Below are positions 52,707-60,735 of a stretch of DNA of 64,000 bases, piece by piece. The translations under genes were made by a program, and so were the position numbers. The stretch is from CALKAL01 sp051846895. GTDB lineage: Bacteria; Bacillota; Bacilli; Bacillales; Alkalibacillaceae. Under the pieces are notes generated by a model. That model saw nothing but the letters and a program-made list of their open reading frames with translations. It ran no database searches and was not told the origin of the DNA. The DNA lies in contig JBPYCQ010000006.1 of the NCBI GenBank assembly GCA_051846895.1, forward strand, positions 1-64,000, given 5' to 3'. The number at the start of each line of letters is the position of its first letter. Position 1 is the first letter of the stretch.

Positions 52707-53348
52707 CTATTTCATATGGATATCTTTTTCAACATATTTTACTTCACCGAGACTAAGATCAACCTGGTCACTCGTCAAATCAACGATCCAGCCTTTGAAT
52801 TCCTCCGTTTGAGCTTTAGGAACAAATATATGAAACGTGACATTGTCCGCATAATCGATTGAACCGAATAAATAGTCACTCGAACGTAATTCATTTTCTA
52901 ATTTACCGAGTAGTCCGTAGTCGGAAGTGATAAGTACTTCCTGCATGAGTGCACGTTCGACAACGCCGACATGTTTAATCGCTTCAGATGTGGCATTCGA
53001 ATACGCACGAATCAAACCACCAGCCCCAAGCTTAATTCCACCAAAATATCTAGTGACAACAACTGTCGTATCTTTTAAATCCATTTTTTTTAAAACCTCT
53101 AGTATAGGTACCCCAGCTGTTCCACTCGGCTCGCCATCATCATTCGCTTTTTGTATAAGATTGTGCTCGCCAATCATATAAGCTGAGCAGTTATGTGTCG
53201 CATTGTAGTGTTGCTTTTTTATTTTAGCAATAAACGCTTGAGCTTCTTCCTCGGTTTCTGTCCGCTTTACATATCCGATAAAACGAGATTTTTGAATGAC
53301 AATCTCGTGCTCACCTTCTTCTTTAACCGTTAAATATTTTTCTAGCAT
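52707..53348 (-). CDS. yvyE: YigZ/IMPACT family protein YvyE
   Basis: 213 residues. The N-terminal UPF0029 (IMPACT) domain contains the family signature around DDGEPSGTAGVPILEVL and VVVTRYFGGIKLGAGGLIRAY. A C-terminal ferredoxin-like domain (DUF1949) follows from about 135. It may be a translation-linked regulator; biochemical role in Bacillus is uncertain. ATG 53348 follows AGGAGG by 7 bp. Its divergent neighbour is degS, as in B. subtilis. Confidence 0.92.
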   Translation of the reverse strand: MLEKYLTVKEEGEHEIVIQKSRFIGYVKRTETEEEAQAFIAKIKKQHYNATHNCSAYMIGEHNLIQKANDDGEPSGTAGVPILEVLKKMDLKDTTVVVTRYFGGIKLGAGGLIRAYSNATSEAIKHVGVVERALMQEVLITSDYGLLGKLENELRSSDYLFGSIDYADNVTFHIFVPKAQTEEFKGWIVDLTSDQVDLSLGEVKYVEKDIHMK

Positions 53349-53493
53349 AATCAAGCCTCCTAATATATTATTATAAAAAATAAGGACAATTTCAGCAATC
53401 GATGTTCATTTCTGTTGTTTAATGATAAAATATGACATAACCCCTATGAACTATGACGATAGTGCGAACCGTTATCTATTGGAGGATATTGTT

Positions 53494-54651
53494 ATGGCGT
53501 CAATTCAAGATCGAGACAAAGCATTAGACAAAATAATTAAAGAAATGGTTAGTGTCGTTTCTAATAGTAAACAAGAGATTTTCGAAATAGGCGAAGAATC
53601 TCGTAAACAACAAAATTTACTAGGAAATGAATTAAAAGAGATAAAAGATGAAGTGAAAGAAATATTTGATGAAAGCGAATTGCTTGAACGTAATCTTAAA
53701 AAAGCACGTGTAAGATTGCTAGAGGTAAGTAAGAATTTCAATCAATTTTCAGAAGAAGAAGTACGAAAAATTTACAACCATACACATCAAATACAAACCC
53801 AATTAATTATTATTAGACAAAAAGAAACAACATTAATCAAACGACGGGATGAATTGGAACAACGAATTAAAGCATTAAGTAGAAGTATTGAACGTACCGA
53901 AAACTTAATGAGTAAAATTAATGTTGTTTTACAATACTTAAATGAAGATTTTAAAAACATTAACGAAGCTCTCGAATCGGCTAAAGAAAAACATGCTTTC
54001 GGCTTACAAATTATTGAAGCCCAAGAAGAAGAAAGACGAAAATTGTCACGTGAAATTCATGATGGTCCTGCACAAATGCTCGCAAATGTTTTAATTCGCT
54101 CAGATATTGTCGATAAAACATTTAGACAAAGAGGAATTGAGGCAGGTATTAGAGAAATTAAAGAGATGAAAGAAATGGTTCGAGGAGCATTATTTGAAGT
54201 TCGCCGTGTCATCTATGATCTGCGCCCAATGGCTTTAGATGATTTAGGCTTAATTCCAACTTTAAGAAAATATTTAACAACCGTAGAAGAGTACCATCAC
54301 ATAAAAATTGAATTCTACGCTAGAGGGAAAGAAGAACGGTATAGTCAAAAATTCGAAACAGCCGTCTTCCGCCTTATACAAGAGGCGACACAAAATGCAG
54401 TTAAACACTCAAATGCTAGTTTAATCCGTGTTCTATTCGAGGCGACGAGTCAACAATTAAATATTATAATTGATGACAACGGAAAAGGTTTTAACAAGGA
54501 AGAGATTAAAGATAAATCATTTGGATTACTAGGTATGCGAGAAAGAATCCAAATGTTAGAAGGAGATTTCAAGATTGACTCCGAAATAGGAAAAGGAACA
54601 AAGGTTATAATGTCTCTTCCGTGTATATATTTAGAAAAAATAGAGAGATAG
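53494..54651 (+). CDS. degS: Two-component sensor histidine kinase DegS
   Basis: 385 residues, the same length as B. subtilis DegS. A long N-terminal coiled-coil sensor (about 1-180) precedes the HisKA_3 domain with the phospho-acceptor His in RKLSREIHDGPAQMLANVL and the ATPase domain with DDNGKGFN and FGLLGMRER. It is cytoplasmic, without transmembrane helix. ATG 53494 follows TTGGAGG; the open stretch before it has no ribosome site. It phosphorylates DegU. Confidence 0.95.
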   Translation: MASIQDRDKALDKIIKEMVSVVSNSKQEIFEIGEESRKQQNLLGNELKEIKDEVKEIFDESELLERNLKKARVRLLEVSKNFNQFSEEEVRKIYNHTHQIQTQLIIIRQKETTLIKRRDELEQRIKALSRSIERTENLMSKINVVLQYLNEDFKNINEALESAKEKHAFGLQIIEAQEEERRKLSREIHDGPAQMLANVLIRSDIVDKTFRQRGIEAGIREIKEMKEMVRGALFEVRRVIYDLRPMALDDLGLIPTLRKYLTTVEEYHHIKIEFYARGKEERYSQKFETAVFRLIQEATQNAVKHSNASLIRVLFEATSQQLNIIIDDNGKGFNKEEIKDKSFGLLGMRERIQMLEGDFKIDSEIGKGTKVIMSLPCIYLEKIER

Positions 54652-54695
54652 AGGATAAGGGCGTCTTAAGAGGATTTTAGGAGGTAAAGAAACAG

Positions 54696-55382
54696 ATGAC
54701 GACTGATATTGTTTTAATTGATGACCATAAATTATTTCGTGAAGGTGTAAAAAGAATACTAGAATTTGAAAAAGAGTTTCGCGTAATTGCCGAGGGAAGT
54801 GACGGTTCAGAGGCGATTAGCTTAGTTGAGCAATACAATCCCGATATTGTTATAATGGACATCAATATGCCTAACATTAATGGCGTCGAAGCTACTAGAA
54901 AGTTAGTTAATCAATATAAAGATATTCGTGTCATTATTTTATCTATTCATGATGATGAATCTTATGTCACACACGCACTTAAGTCTGGAGCGCTAGGATA
55001 TATGCTGAAAGAGATGGACACTGATGAATTAGTGAGTGCCATTAGAATCGTAAGCGAAGGCGGATCATACGTCCACCCGAAAGTGACATATAATTTAATT
55101 AAAGATTACCAACGCATTTCTTCCAATGAAGGCGGATACGGTAGGCACGGTTTTGTCCCTATCGAATATCGAAAACCATTACATTTATTAACACGCCGCG
55201 AATGTGAAGTGTTACAATTAATGACTGAAGGAAAAAGCAATCGAAAAATTTCAGAGAACTTATACATTAGCGAAAAAACCGTTAAAAATCACGTGTCTAA
55301 CATATTACAAAAAATGGGCTGTAATGACCGCACCCAAGCCGTCGTCCAAGCAATTAAAAAAGGTTGGGTCGAAGTAAAATAA
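54696..55382 (+). CDS. degU: Two-component response regulator DegU
   Basis: 228 residues. NarL-type receiver domain (phospho-Asp in [10 protein letters not shown], about 56) and a LuxR-type HTH at the C-terminus ([21 protein letters not shown] then [12 protein letters not shown]). It controls exoenzymes, competence and motility in Bacillus. GGAGG precedes ATG, 45 bp after degS. The extracellular protease at 40479 and comFA are typical targets of DegU-linked control. A terminator follows. Confidence 0.96.
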   Translation: MTTDIVLIDDHKLFREGVKRILEFEKEFRVIAEGSDGSEAISLVEQYNPDIVIMDINMPNINGVEATRKLVNQYKDIRVIILSIHDDESYVTHALKSGALGYMLKEMDTDELVSAIRIVSEGGSYVHPKVTYNLIKDYQRISSNEGGYGRHGFVPIEYRKPLHLLTRRECEVLQLMTEGKSNRKISENLYISEKTVKNHVSNILQKMGCNDRTQAVVQAIKKGWVEVK

Positions 55383-55419
55383 TAGGTTCATAAATTGATA
55401 GATTCATAGACTGATATAT

Positions 55420-55447
55420 AACCACTAGCTGAGGCTGGTGGTTTTTT
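55420..55447 (+). terminator. degU terminator
   Basis: AACCACTAGC and GCTGGTGGTT form a stem with a G-T pair and a 4-nt loop, followed by six T. Confidence 0.85.
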
Positions 55448-55477
55448 GATGTTTATGTGCTGCCAAGAACTGCGATT

Positions 55478-55795
55478 TGCTTAAACCTAGGTCGTGATTG
55501 CTTAAACCAGGGTCATGATTGCTCAAACCTAGGTCGTGATTGCTTAAACCTAGGTTGTGATTGCTTAAACATAGGTTGTGATTGCTCAAACCTGGGTCGT
55601 GATTGCTCAAACATAGATTGCGATTGCTTAAACCTAGGTCGTGATTGCTTAAACCTAGGTCGTGATTGCTTAAACCTAGGTCGTGATTGCTTAAACCTAG
55701 GTTGTAATTGCTCAAACATAGGTAGCGATTGCTTAAACATGGGTTGTGATTGCTTAAACCTAGGTTCCGAATGTTTAAACAAAACGTACGATTAC
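55478..55795. repeat. Tandem array C2: fifteen 21-bp units with core TTGCTTAAACCTAGGT
   Basis: Fifteen direct repeats of exactly 21 bp: TTGCT(T/C)AAACCTAGGT then CGTGA. Units 8-10 are identical. ACCTAGGT in the core is a perfect palindrome. It lies between the degU terminator and the promoter region of the second NERD gene. The core is related to array C1 at 15788. Open frames on both strands run through but are judged spurious. Confidence 0.92.
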
Positions 55796-55908
55796 TAAAA
55801 AGTTACTGCAAATATTAAAAATCTATCAAATATCTTCCATTTTATCCAAGAGCGATATATAATAGATTCGAGTAAATTCCTCGAAAAATTCCTCAGGAGG
55901 TCTCCGTA

Positions 55909-56916
55909 ATGATACTACGAAATCATGTTGTGCCTATTAATTTATTGTATCTACAAGTTTACAAGAAAAGGATTTCAAAGAACCATTATTTATTTAAAAA
56001 AATCCTCGAGTTTTTTCGAAGGGAAATGTCTGGCTTTATAGGCGAAAAGCGAATAGACTATCCACTAAATAAGTTGGATTTCAAACATGCGATTTGTCAT
56101 AGTCTTCGCCTGCCTTATTTTGAAGTCCATTTTCAAATTGACACTCTGCTACTGACGCCTCGTTTTTTCTTGATTATTGAAGTCAAAAATTACTCCGGCA
56201 TTATTTCCTTTGATCCATCTGTAAATAAAATGATTAGAACATTAAATGGAAAAGTCGAATACTATGATGATCCACTAACCCAGGCAGAAGAACAAAATTT
56301 TCAGCTAAGACAATGGTTGAGAGATCACGGCGTACCGGAAATTCCCATAATTCATATAGTTGTTTTCTCCAATCCGGAAGCTATTCTAAAAATCAACCCT
56401 AGTTATAAAAAACATATGGAATTTGTTGTTACTATTCACCACGCAGCTCACAAAATTAGAGAACTATCAAAAATGCACCAAACTAATCATTTATCATATT
56501 CAGATGTAATCAAAATAGGAAATACGATGATTGCCGAACATACCCTCGCTAAACCAACAATCATTACTGAATTTAACTTTGAAAAAAATGATTTTCTAAA
56601 AGGAGTCATTTGTCCTAATTGTGGCTCATTGCCAATTAACTGGAATAATAGAAGTTGGGAATGTTGGAATTGTAAAGGTAGATTTAGTAATGCACACTTG
56701 TATACGATTAAAGATTATTATTTGCTTAATGGTCCAACTATCTCTAAAAGACAGTACACCGATTTTACACAGATAAATAACCTAGACACAGCAAGCTATC
56801 ATTTAAAAAGAATGAAGCTAGACAAACAAGGAAACACGCATCAACTTCAACATTTACTAAATTACAACTACGAAACTGACTTTGATTACCTCTTCAATCT
56901 TAAAGGATACGCCTAA
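55909..56916 (+). CDS. NERD-domain protein with C-terminal zinc ribbon (copy 2)
   Basis: 335 residues, clearly paralogous to the protein at 31625. NERD motifs are GFIGEKRIDYPL, QIDTLLLTPR (Asp), IIEVKNYSG (ExK, the canonical form) and QAEEQNFQLRQWL. The zinc ribbon is CPNCGS ... CWNCKG (about 237-260). CAGGAGGTCTC precedes ATG, very like the leader of copy 1. It sits in the degU-fakB interval that is short in B. subtilis, so it was probably inserted there together with array C2 and the IS110 element. Confidence 0.82.
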   Translation: MILRNHVVPINLLYLQVYKKRISKNHYLFKKILEFFRREMSGFIGEKRIDYPLNKLDFKHAICHSLRLPYFEVHFQIDTLLLTPRFFLIIEVKNYSGIISFDPSVNKMIRTLNGKVEYYDDPLTQAEEQNFQLRQWLRDHGVPEIPIIHIVVFSNPEAILKINPSYKKHMEFVVTIHHAAHKIRELSKMHQTNHLSYSDVIKIGNTMIAEHTLAKPTIITEFNFEKNDFLKGVICPNCGSLPINWNNRSWECWNCKGRFSNAHLYTIKDYYLLNGPTISKRQYTDFTQINNLDTASYHLKRMKLDKQGNTHQLQHLLNYNYETDFDYLFNLKGYA

Positions 56917-57112
56917 CTAAAATCGCAACCCTAATTCCATCGCAATACGTAAAATTTTATAGTATTATTAGATTGACTATAAAAAAAGGAGCATTCCTGT
57001 AATTAAAGAAATTTGAGGGTTGAACAAAAAAGAGCCCCCTTGGTATGATACGAGGTGTCCGCAGCTTCAAAGCAAAAATGGACCCTTAACTAATACCCAA
57101 GGAGGACTCGAA

Positions 57113-58396
57113 ATGAATTATACGCAAAATCAAAAAATAACGCAAATCACACCATCAACTTTAATTATCGGCATTGACATTGCCAAAGACAAGCACGTTG
57201 CTCGTGCACAGGATGATAGAGGATATGAATTTGGCAAAAGGTTAATCTTTGAAAATCGTATACATGGTTTTCAAAAGCTTCTTGATTGGGTGATCAAGCA
57301 TCAAGAAGAGAACCATAAAACGCATGTCATTTTTGGGGTTGAGCCAACAGGGCATTTCTGGATGAGCTTAGGTTATTATCTAACTGCCAAAGGCTACGAC
57401 TTTGTATTGGTAAATCCAATGCATGTTAAGAAAAGCAAGGAACTCGATGATAATTCGCCAACAAAAAATGATACAAAAGATGCACGCGTCATTGCACAGC
57501 TGATTAAAGATGGTCGCTACTCCGTACCAAATCTCTTGGAAGGCATATATGCTGAATTAAGAGAAGGCGTCAAATTAAGAGAGCAACTGACCAAGCAGCT
57601 GATGATCATCGAGGGGCGTATCCAGAATAATATCCAGCGCTATTTCCCAGAGTTCTTTGATGTATTCAGTGGGTGGAATGGAAAGGCAGCTTTGTGTACA
57701 CTGCGCCAATTTCCTTTCCCTTCGGACATTAAAAACATGACTGCGGAGCAAGTCTTAGAGACGTGGAAAACAGTTGTGAAACGTGGGGTTGGCATTAAGC
57801 GTGCAACCAAGCTAGTAGAAGTAGCAAATAAAAGTATTGGTATCGAAATCGGATTAACGTTTGCCAAGCGTGAATTGTTTTCTCTCTTAGATCAATATGA
57901 GTTGTATCTAGAACAGCTCCAAGAACTGGATCAAGAGATTGAACAAGTGCTGGAAAATGTACCTGGTGCAGATGAAATGATGGCGATTAAAGGATTAGGT
58001 GTGATAACAGTGGCTACCTTTTTCGCAGAGGTCGGAGACCTAAGTCAATACCGTCACCCTCAACAATTGGTAAACCTAGCAGGTTTATCACTGAAAGAGC
58101 ATAGTTCAGGAAAATATAAAGGACAGACAAGGATATCGAAGCGCGGTAGGAAACGACTACGAAAAGCTCTATTTTTAGCTGTAAGACCTTTAGTAGCGTA
58201 CAACCCAACATTCAAAGCCTTACACCAATACTATACCAAGCGACCCGATCGTCCTTTGAAAAAAATGCAATCCTTAATCGCTGTATGTGGTAAATTACTA
58301 CGTGTATTATTCGCCATTGGACAAAGACAATGTCAATTTGATGGAACAAAATTATTGCGAGGAATCCCTCAAATAGAAACCGTACAGGCAGCATAA
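57113..58396 (+). CDS. IS110 family transposase (DEDD recombinase)
   Basis: 427 residues. N-terminal DEDD RuvC-like domain: IIGIDIAKDKHVA (first Asp), VIFGVEPTGHFW (Glu), KNDTKDARVIAQLI (Asp pair). C-terminal transposase_20 domain: MAIKGLGVITVATFFAEVGDL, LVNLAGLSLKEHSSG, and the serine-containing segment before RGRKRLRKALF. AAGGAGG precedes ATG 57113; upstream open codons have no start signal. IS110 recombinases are guided by an RNA from the element's non-coding end. The frame is intact. Confidence 0.93.
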   Translation: MNYTQNQKITQITPSTLIIGIDIAKDKHVARAQDDRGYEFGKRLIFENRIHGFQKLLDWVIKHQEENHKTHVIFGVEPTGHFWMSLGYYLTAKGYDFVLVNPMHVKKSKELDDNSPTKNDTKDARVIAQLIKDGRYSVPNLLEGIYAELREGVKLREQLTKQLMIIEGRIQNNIQRYFPEFFDVFSGWNGKAALCTLRQFPFPSDIKNMTAEQVLETWKTVVKRGVGIKRATKLVEVANKSIGIEIGLTFAKRELFSLLDQYELYLEQLQELDQEIEQVLENVPGADEMMAIKGLGVITVATFFAEVGDLSQYRHPQQLVNLAGLSLKEHSSGKYKGQTRISKRGRKRLRKALFLAVRPLVAYNPTFKALHQYYTKRPDRPLKKMQSLIAVCGKLLRVLFAIGQRQCQFDGTKLLRGIPQIETVQAA

Positions 58397-58950
58397 GTAA
58401 AAATCACCACTTAAATAATTGGGCTTATTCTCTAGCCCACCACCTTTGACCTTGTTTGTGTCCGTGGTGGTGCTTCGCCCGTCGGATGGGTAAACATCAG
58501 CCTTAAGGGTCACCCGATTGCGATGATACCACGGACAATCACTACTAAGCATCCGTTGGCGGGGCCCCGTCCCCTTCCAACGTCTATTAAGAAGTGAGCA
58601 CTGCGGTCAAAGGCAAGCAGCTTCGCTGTGGTTCAGTGTATCTGCTTAAATGAATGACCAAGATTAAAAGGTTACAAAATGAACTTGTAAAACAAAACGA
58701 CAAACACCAACAGTGCAGAGTCGGAGCTTATTTATACCATACGGGCATCAGACCCAGCAAAGGAGCATATCCGACCTCCACCTTGTGGATACGCAGGACG
58801 AAGGAATTTGTGGATGAAATCTCGTGAGACATGGGAGGGTAAGCGACCATAAGTAGCGTGGAGAAATTACGCACGGTCATTAATTTATTTTCACCAATTA
58901 TAACCACTTTGGTCGATAGGATGGGTGTAGCCATGATTGAAAATTCAGAT
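58397..58950 (+). ncRNA. Candidate bridge/seek RNA region of the IS110-family element
   Basis: The stretch between the transposase stop and 58950 has no convincing ORF but many short inverted repeats: ACCACC with GGTGGT (58439-58474), GGGGCCCC (58562-58569), TTACAA with TTGTAA (58672-58690), and several GC-rich words. In IS1111-group elements the guide RNA is encoded downstream of the transposase. That precedent, plus the length, makes this a candidate. Guide loops cannot be assigned without the target site. Confidence 0.4.
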
Positions 58951-59062
58951 TATAGTTAGCTCACATTAAATCTCATTAAAATCCTTTAATAGGTGTTTAA
59001 GTAATTTTGAGAAAACGAGAGCATTTTGAAGAAAATTTAACTTTAAAGAGGGAGGTAGAGAG

Positions 59063-59908
59063 ATGAAAACAGTTGTTGTGACAGATAGTACCGCGTATAT
59101 TCCAGAAGAAGATCTTAAAAAATGGAATATACATGTCGTTCCGTTAAGTACAAACTTTGGAAACGAAACATACCGCGAATTAATTGATATTTCCGTTGAT
59201 GAATTTTATGAAAAAGTTCGTACTGCTAAGGAATTACCGAAGTCATCCCAGCCATCTATTGGTGATTTGACGACTAAATATGAGGAACTCGCAAAAGATT
59301 TTGATGCAATTATATCTATTCATTTATCTAGTGGTGTCAGTGGTACATATCAAGCTGCCGTTTCAGCCGGAGAAATGGTTGAAGGAGTTGACGTATATGC
59401 GTATGACTCAGAAATCAGCTGTATGGCCCAAGGATTTTATGTTTTAAAAGCTGCCGAAATGGCACATGCCGGCGCACATCCCGATGAAATTATACAAGCG
59501 CTTAATGAGATAAAAAAAGAAATGCGCGCTTACTTCATGGTGGACGACCTATCCCACTTAGCACGCGGTGGCCGATTAAGCGGCGCACAAGCAATGGTCG
59601 GGAGCTTACTACAAGTGAAGCCAATTCTTCACTTTGAAAATAAAAAAATCGCTCCATTCGAAAAAATTCGCACAAGCAAAAAAGCATTCAAACGAATCGA
59701 AGGCTTACTTAAAGAAACAGCCGATAACGCTGAAAAAGTAAAAGCATGTATTATACACGCCTTACGCGAAGATTTTGCAAAAGAATGGAAAGCAGAACTC
59801 GAATCACGCTATCCAAATGTTGACTTCACGATTAGCTACTTCGGCCCAGTCGTCGGTACCCACTTAGGAGAAGGCGCCATCGGACTCTGCTGGTATAAAG
59901 TTAAATAA
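59063..59908 (+). CDS. DegV family fatty-acid-binding protein (FakB type)
   Basis: 281 residues of the DegV fold. N-terminal VVVTDSTAYIPEEDL, TAKELPKSSQPSIGDLT and IISIHLSSGVSGTYQAA hold the fatty-acid carboxylate contacts, and a C-terminal motif GPVVGTHLGEGAIGLCW is present. In relatives FakB delivers fatty acids to the kinase FakA for phospholipid synthesis. GGGAGGTAG precedes ATG. In B. subtilis a DegV-family gene (yviA/fakBA) sits between degU and comFA, the same as here. Confidence 0.92.
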   Translation: MKTVVVTDSTAYIPEEDLKKWNIHVVPLSTNFGNETYRELIDISVDEFYEKVRTAKELPKSSQPSIGDLTTKYEELAKDFDAIISIHLSSGVSGTYQAAVSAGEMVEGVDVYAYDSEISCMAQGFYVLKAAEMAHAGAHPDEIIQALNEIKKEMRAYFMVDDLSHLARGGRLSGAQAMVGSLLQVKPILHFENKKIAPFEKIRTSKKAFKRIEGLLKETADNAEKVKACIIHALREDFAKEWKAELESRYPNVDFTISYFGPVVGTHLGEGAIGLCWYKVK

Positions 59909-59973
59909 ATTTATTTTTTTTAAAAAAACGGGTCAGTTATAGGTAAGTGTTGCTAATAACATATCAGCACTAA

Positions 59974-60180
59974 GTTGTTGTATTGTGAAGAGCGAAGGTG
60001 GCGACTCTTGGTCGGCTAAAAGCGGCCACGTCCATGTGGCCAACGCCGACACTTGAACATCCAGTACTTCGCGGAACAGCACGAGTCTCGAGACCCCGCA
60101 GGAAGCGTTTTTCTTCCGAGGAGGCTCGAGCCGTGCCCGCGGAAAGCGCCCACCGTTAGCGATTCACAATAAACAACAAC
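59974..60180. repeat. Bacillaceae palindromic intergenic repeat, copy 2
   Basis: The arms TTGTTGTATTGTGAA (from 59975) and TTCACAATAAACAACAA (to 60179) enclose GAAGGTGG/CCACCGTT and a GC-rich centre with CGAGACCCCGCAGG, CGAGGAGGCTCGAG and CCCGCGGAAAGCG. These words match the reverse complement of the element at 42303-42533. It lies between fakB and comFA and could be transcribed as a long hairpin. Confidence 0.8.
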
Positions 60181-60225
60181 GGGCTTTAACAGAGCCTAAA
60201 TTAAATATGAAAGGTTGGTGGCCGT

Positions 60226-60735
60226 ATGCAGGTTAGCTTACCTTCTCATAACCTCATACAAGAACTTGCTAACCAATTCTCCGGCAAACTACTTTTACAA
60301 AAAGAACTTCACTTAGAAGAAGAACTATTCCAAAAGCTACTCGATCACCATTACCTAAAAGAAATCCCAGGAATAAAAATGTATATGAGCTATTATGAAT
60401 GCGCTCGTTGCTTTAATCAGTCCAACAAATATTTTGGCAAACTACCAAAAGGAATCATTTACTGCAAAAAATGCATTATGATGGGGCGGGTTAGTGAGTT
60501 AGAGCCTTTATTTGAATGGACAGGCCCAAAACCAACAGAACTATTAATAGAAGAAGCATGTAGCTGGGAGGGAGAATTAACACCACTACAACAAAAAGCA
60601 TCATTAGCGATTATCAGAGCCATAAATGAACAAAGTCGCTTACTCATTCATGCCGTTTGTGGTGCGGATAATGACTACCGAGAATTTAACATTAAAAATT
60701 CCACTCAATTTCAATCTCTTCGCTGCTATGGATAA
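60226..60735 (+). pseudogene. comFA: comFA 5' fragment, disrupted by a phage-like element
   Basis: Residues 1-147 match the N-terminus of ComFA, the DNA-uptake helicase: zinc-binding Cys59, Cys62, Cys80 and Cys83 (YYECARC ... IYCKKC) and GELTPLQQKAS ahead of motif I. The reading runs to IHAVCGA, where Walker A should continue GKTE, but instead changes to DNDYREF and stops after 169 residues. ComFA is normally about 450 residues. The break coincides with the 3' end of a serine-recombinase gene, so the element is integrated in the Walker A codons. ATG follows AAGGTTGGTGG. Confidence 0.9.
60650..60700. other. Left attachment junction (att site) in comFA
   Basis: comFA homology ends near TTTGTGGTGCGGA (60656-60668) and element sequence begins. 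The crossover lies within or next to that word. The partner junction, with the rest of comFA starting near Gly-Lys-Thr, must lie beyond 64000. Confidence 0.75.

Larger units (their letters stand above)
57030..58950 (+). mobile_element. IS110-family element (IS1111-like layout), boundaries approximate
   Basis: A transposase gene with a short 5' flank and a long, GC-richer, structured 3' non-coding stretch of 500-560 bp, after which base composition returns to AT-rich near 58950. A short imperfect inverted pair exists (TTGGTATGATAC at 57040; GATGATACCA at 58522), possibly subterminal repeats as in the IS1111 group. IS110 elements do not leave target duplications, so exact ends need comparison with an empty site. 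Confidence 0.6.

Noticed and set aside
3070..55795. CRISPR arrays
   Set aside because: The tandem arrays have units of about 21 bp with no unique spacers of constant length, and no cas gene is in the window.
55425..55798. LGLSNHD-type and CLNLGRD-type repeat proteins
   Set aside because: Array C2 read in open frames. Both strands give equally long ORFs, as expected for a non-coding repeat of 21 bp.
58212..58934. Small minus-strand ORFs within and after the IS110-type transposase
   Set aside because: They overlap the transposase or the structured non-coding end and have no ribosome sites or recognisable motifs.
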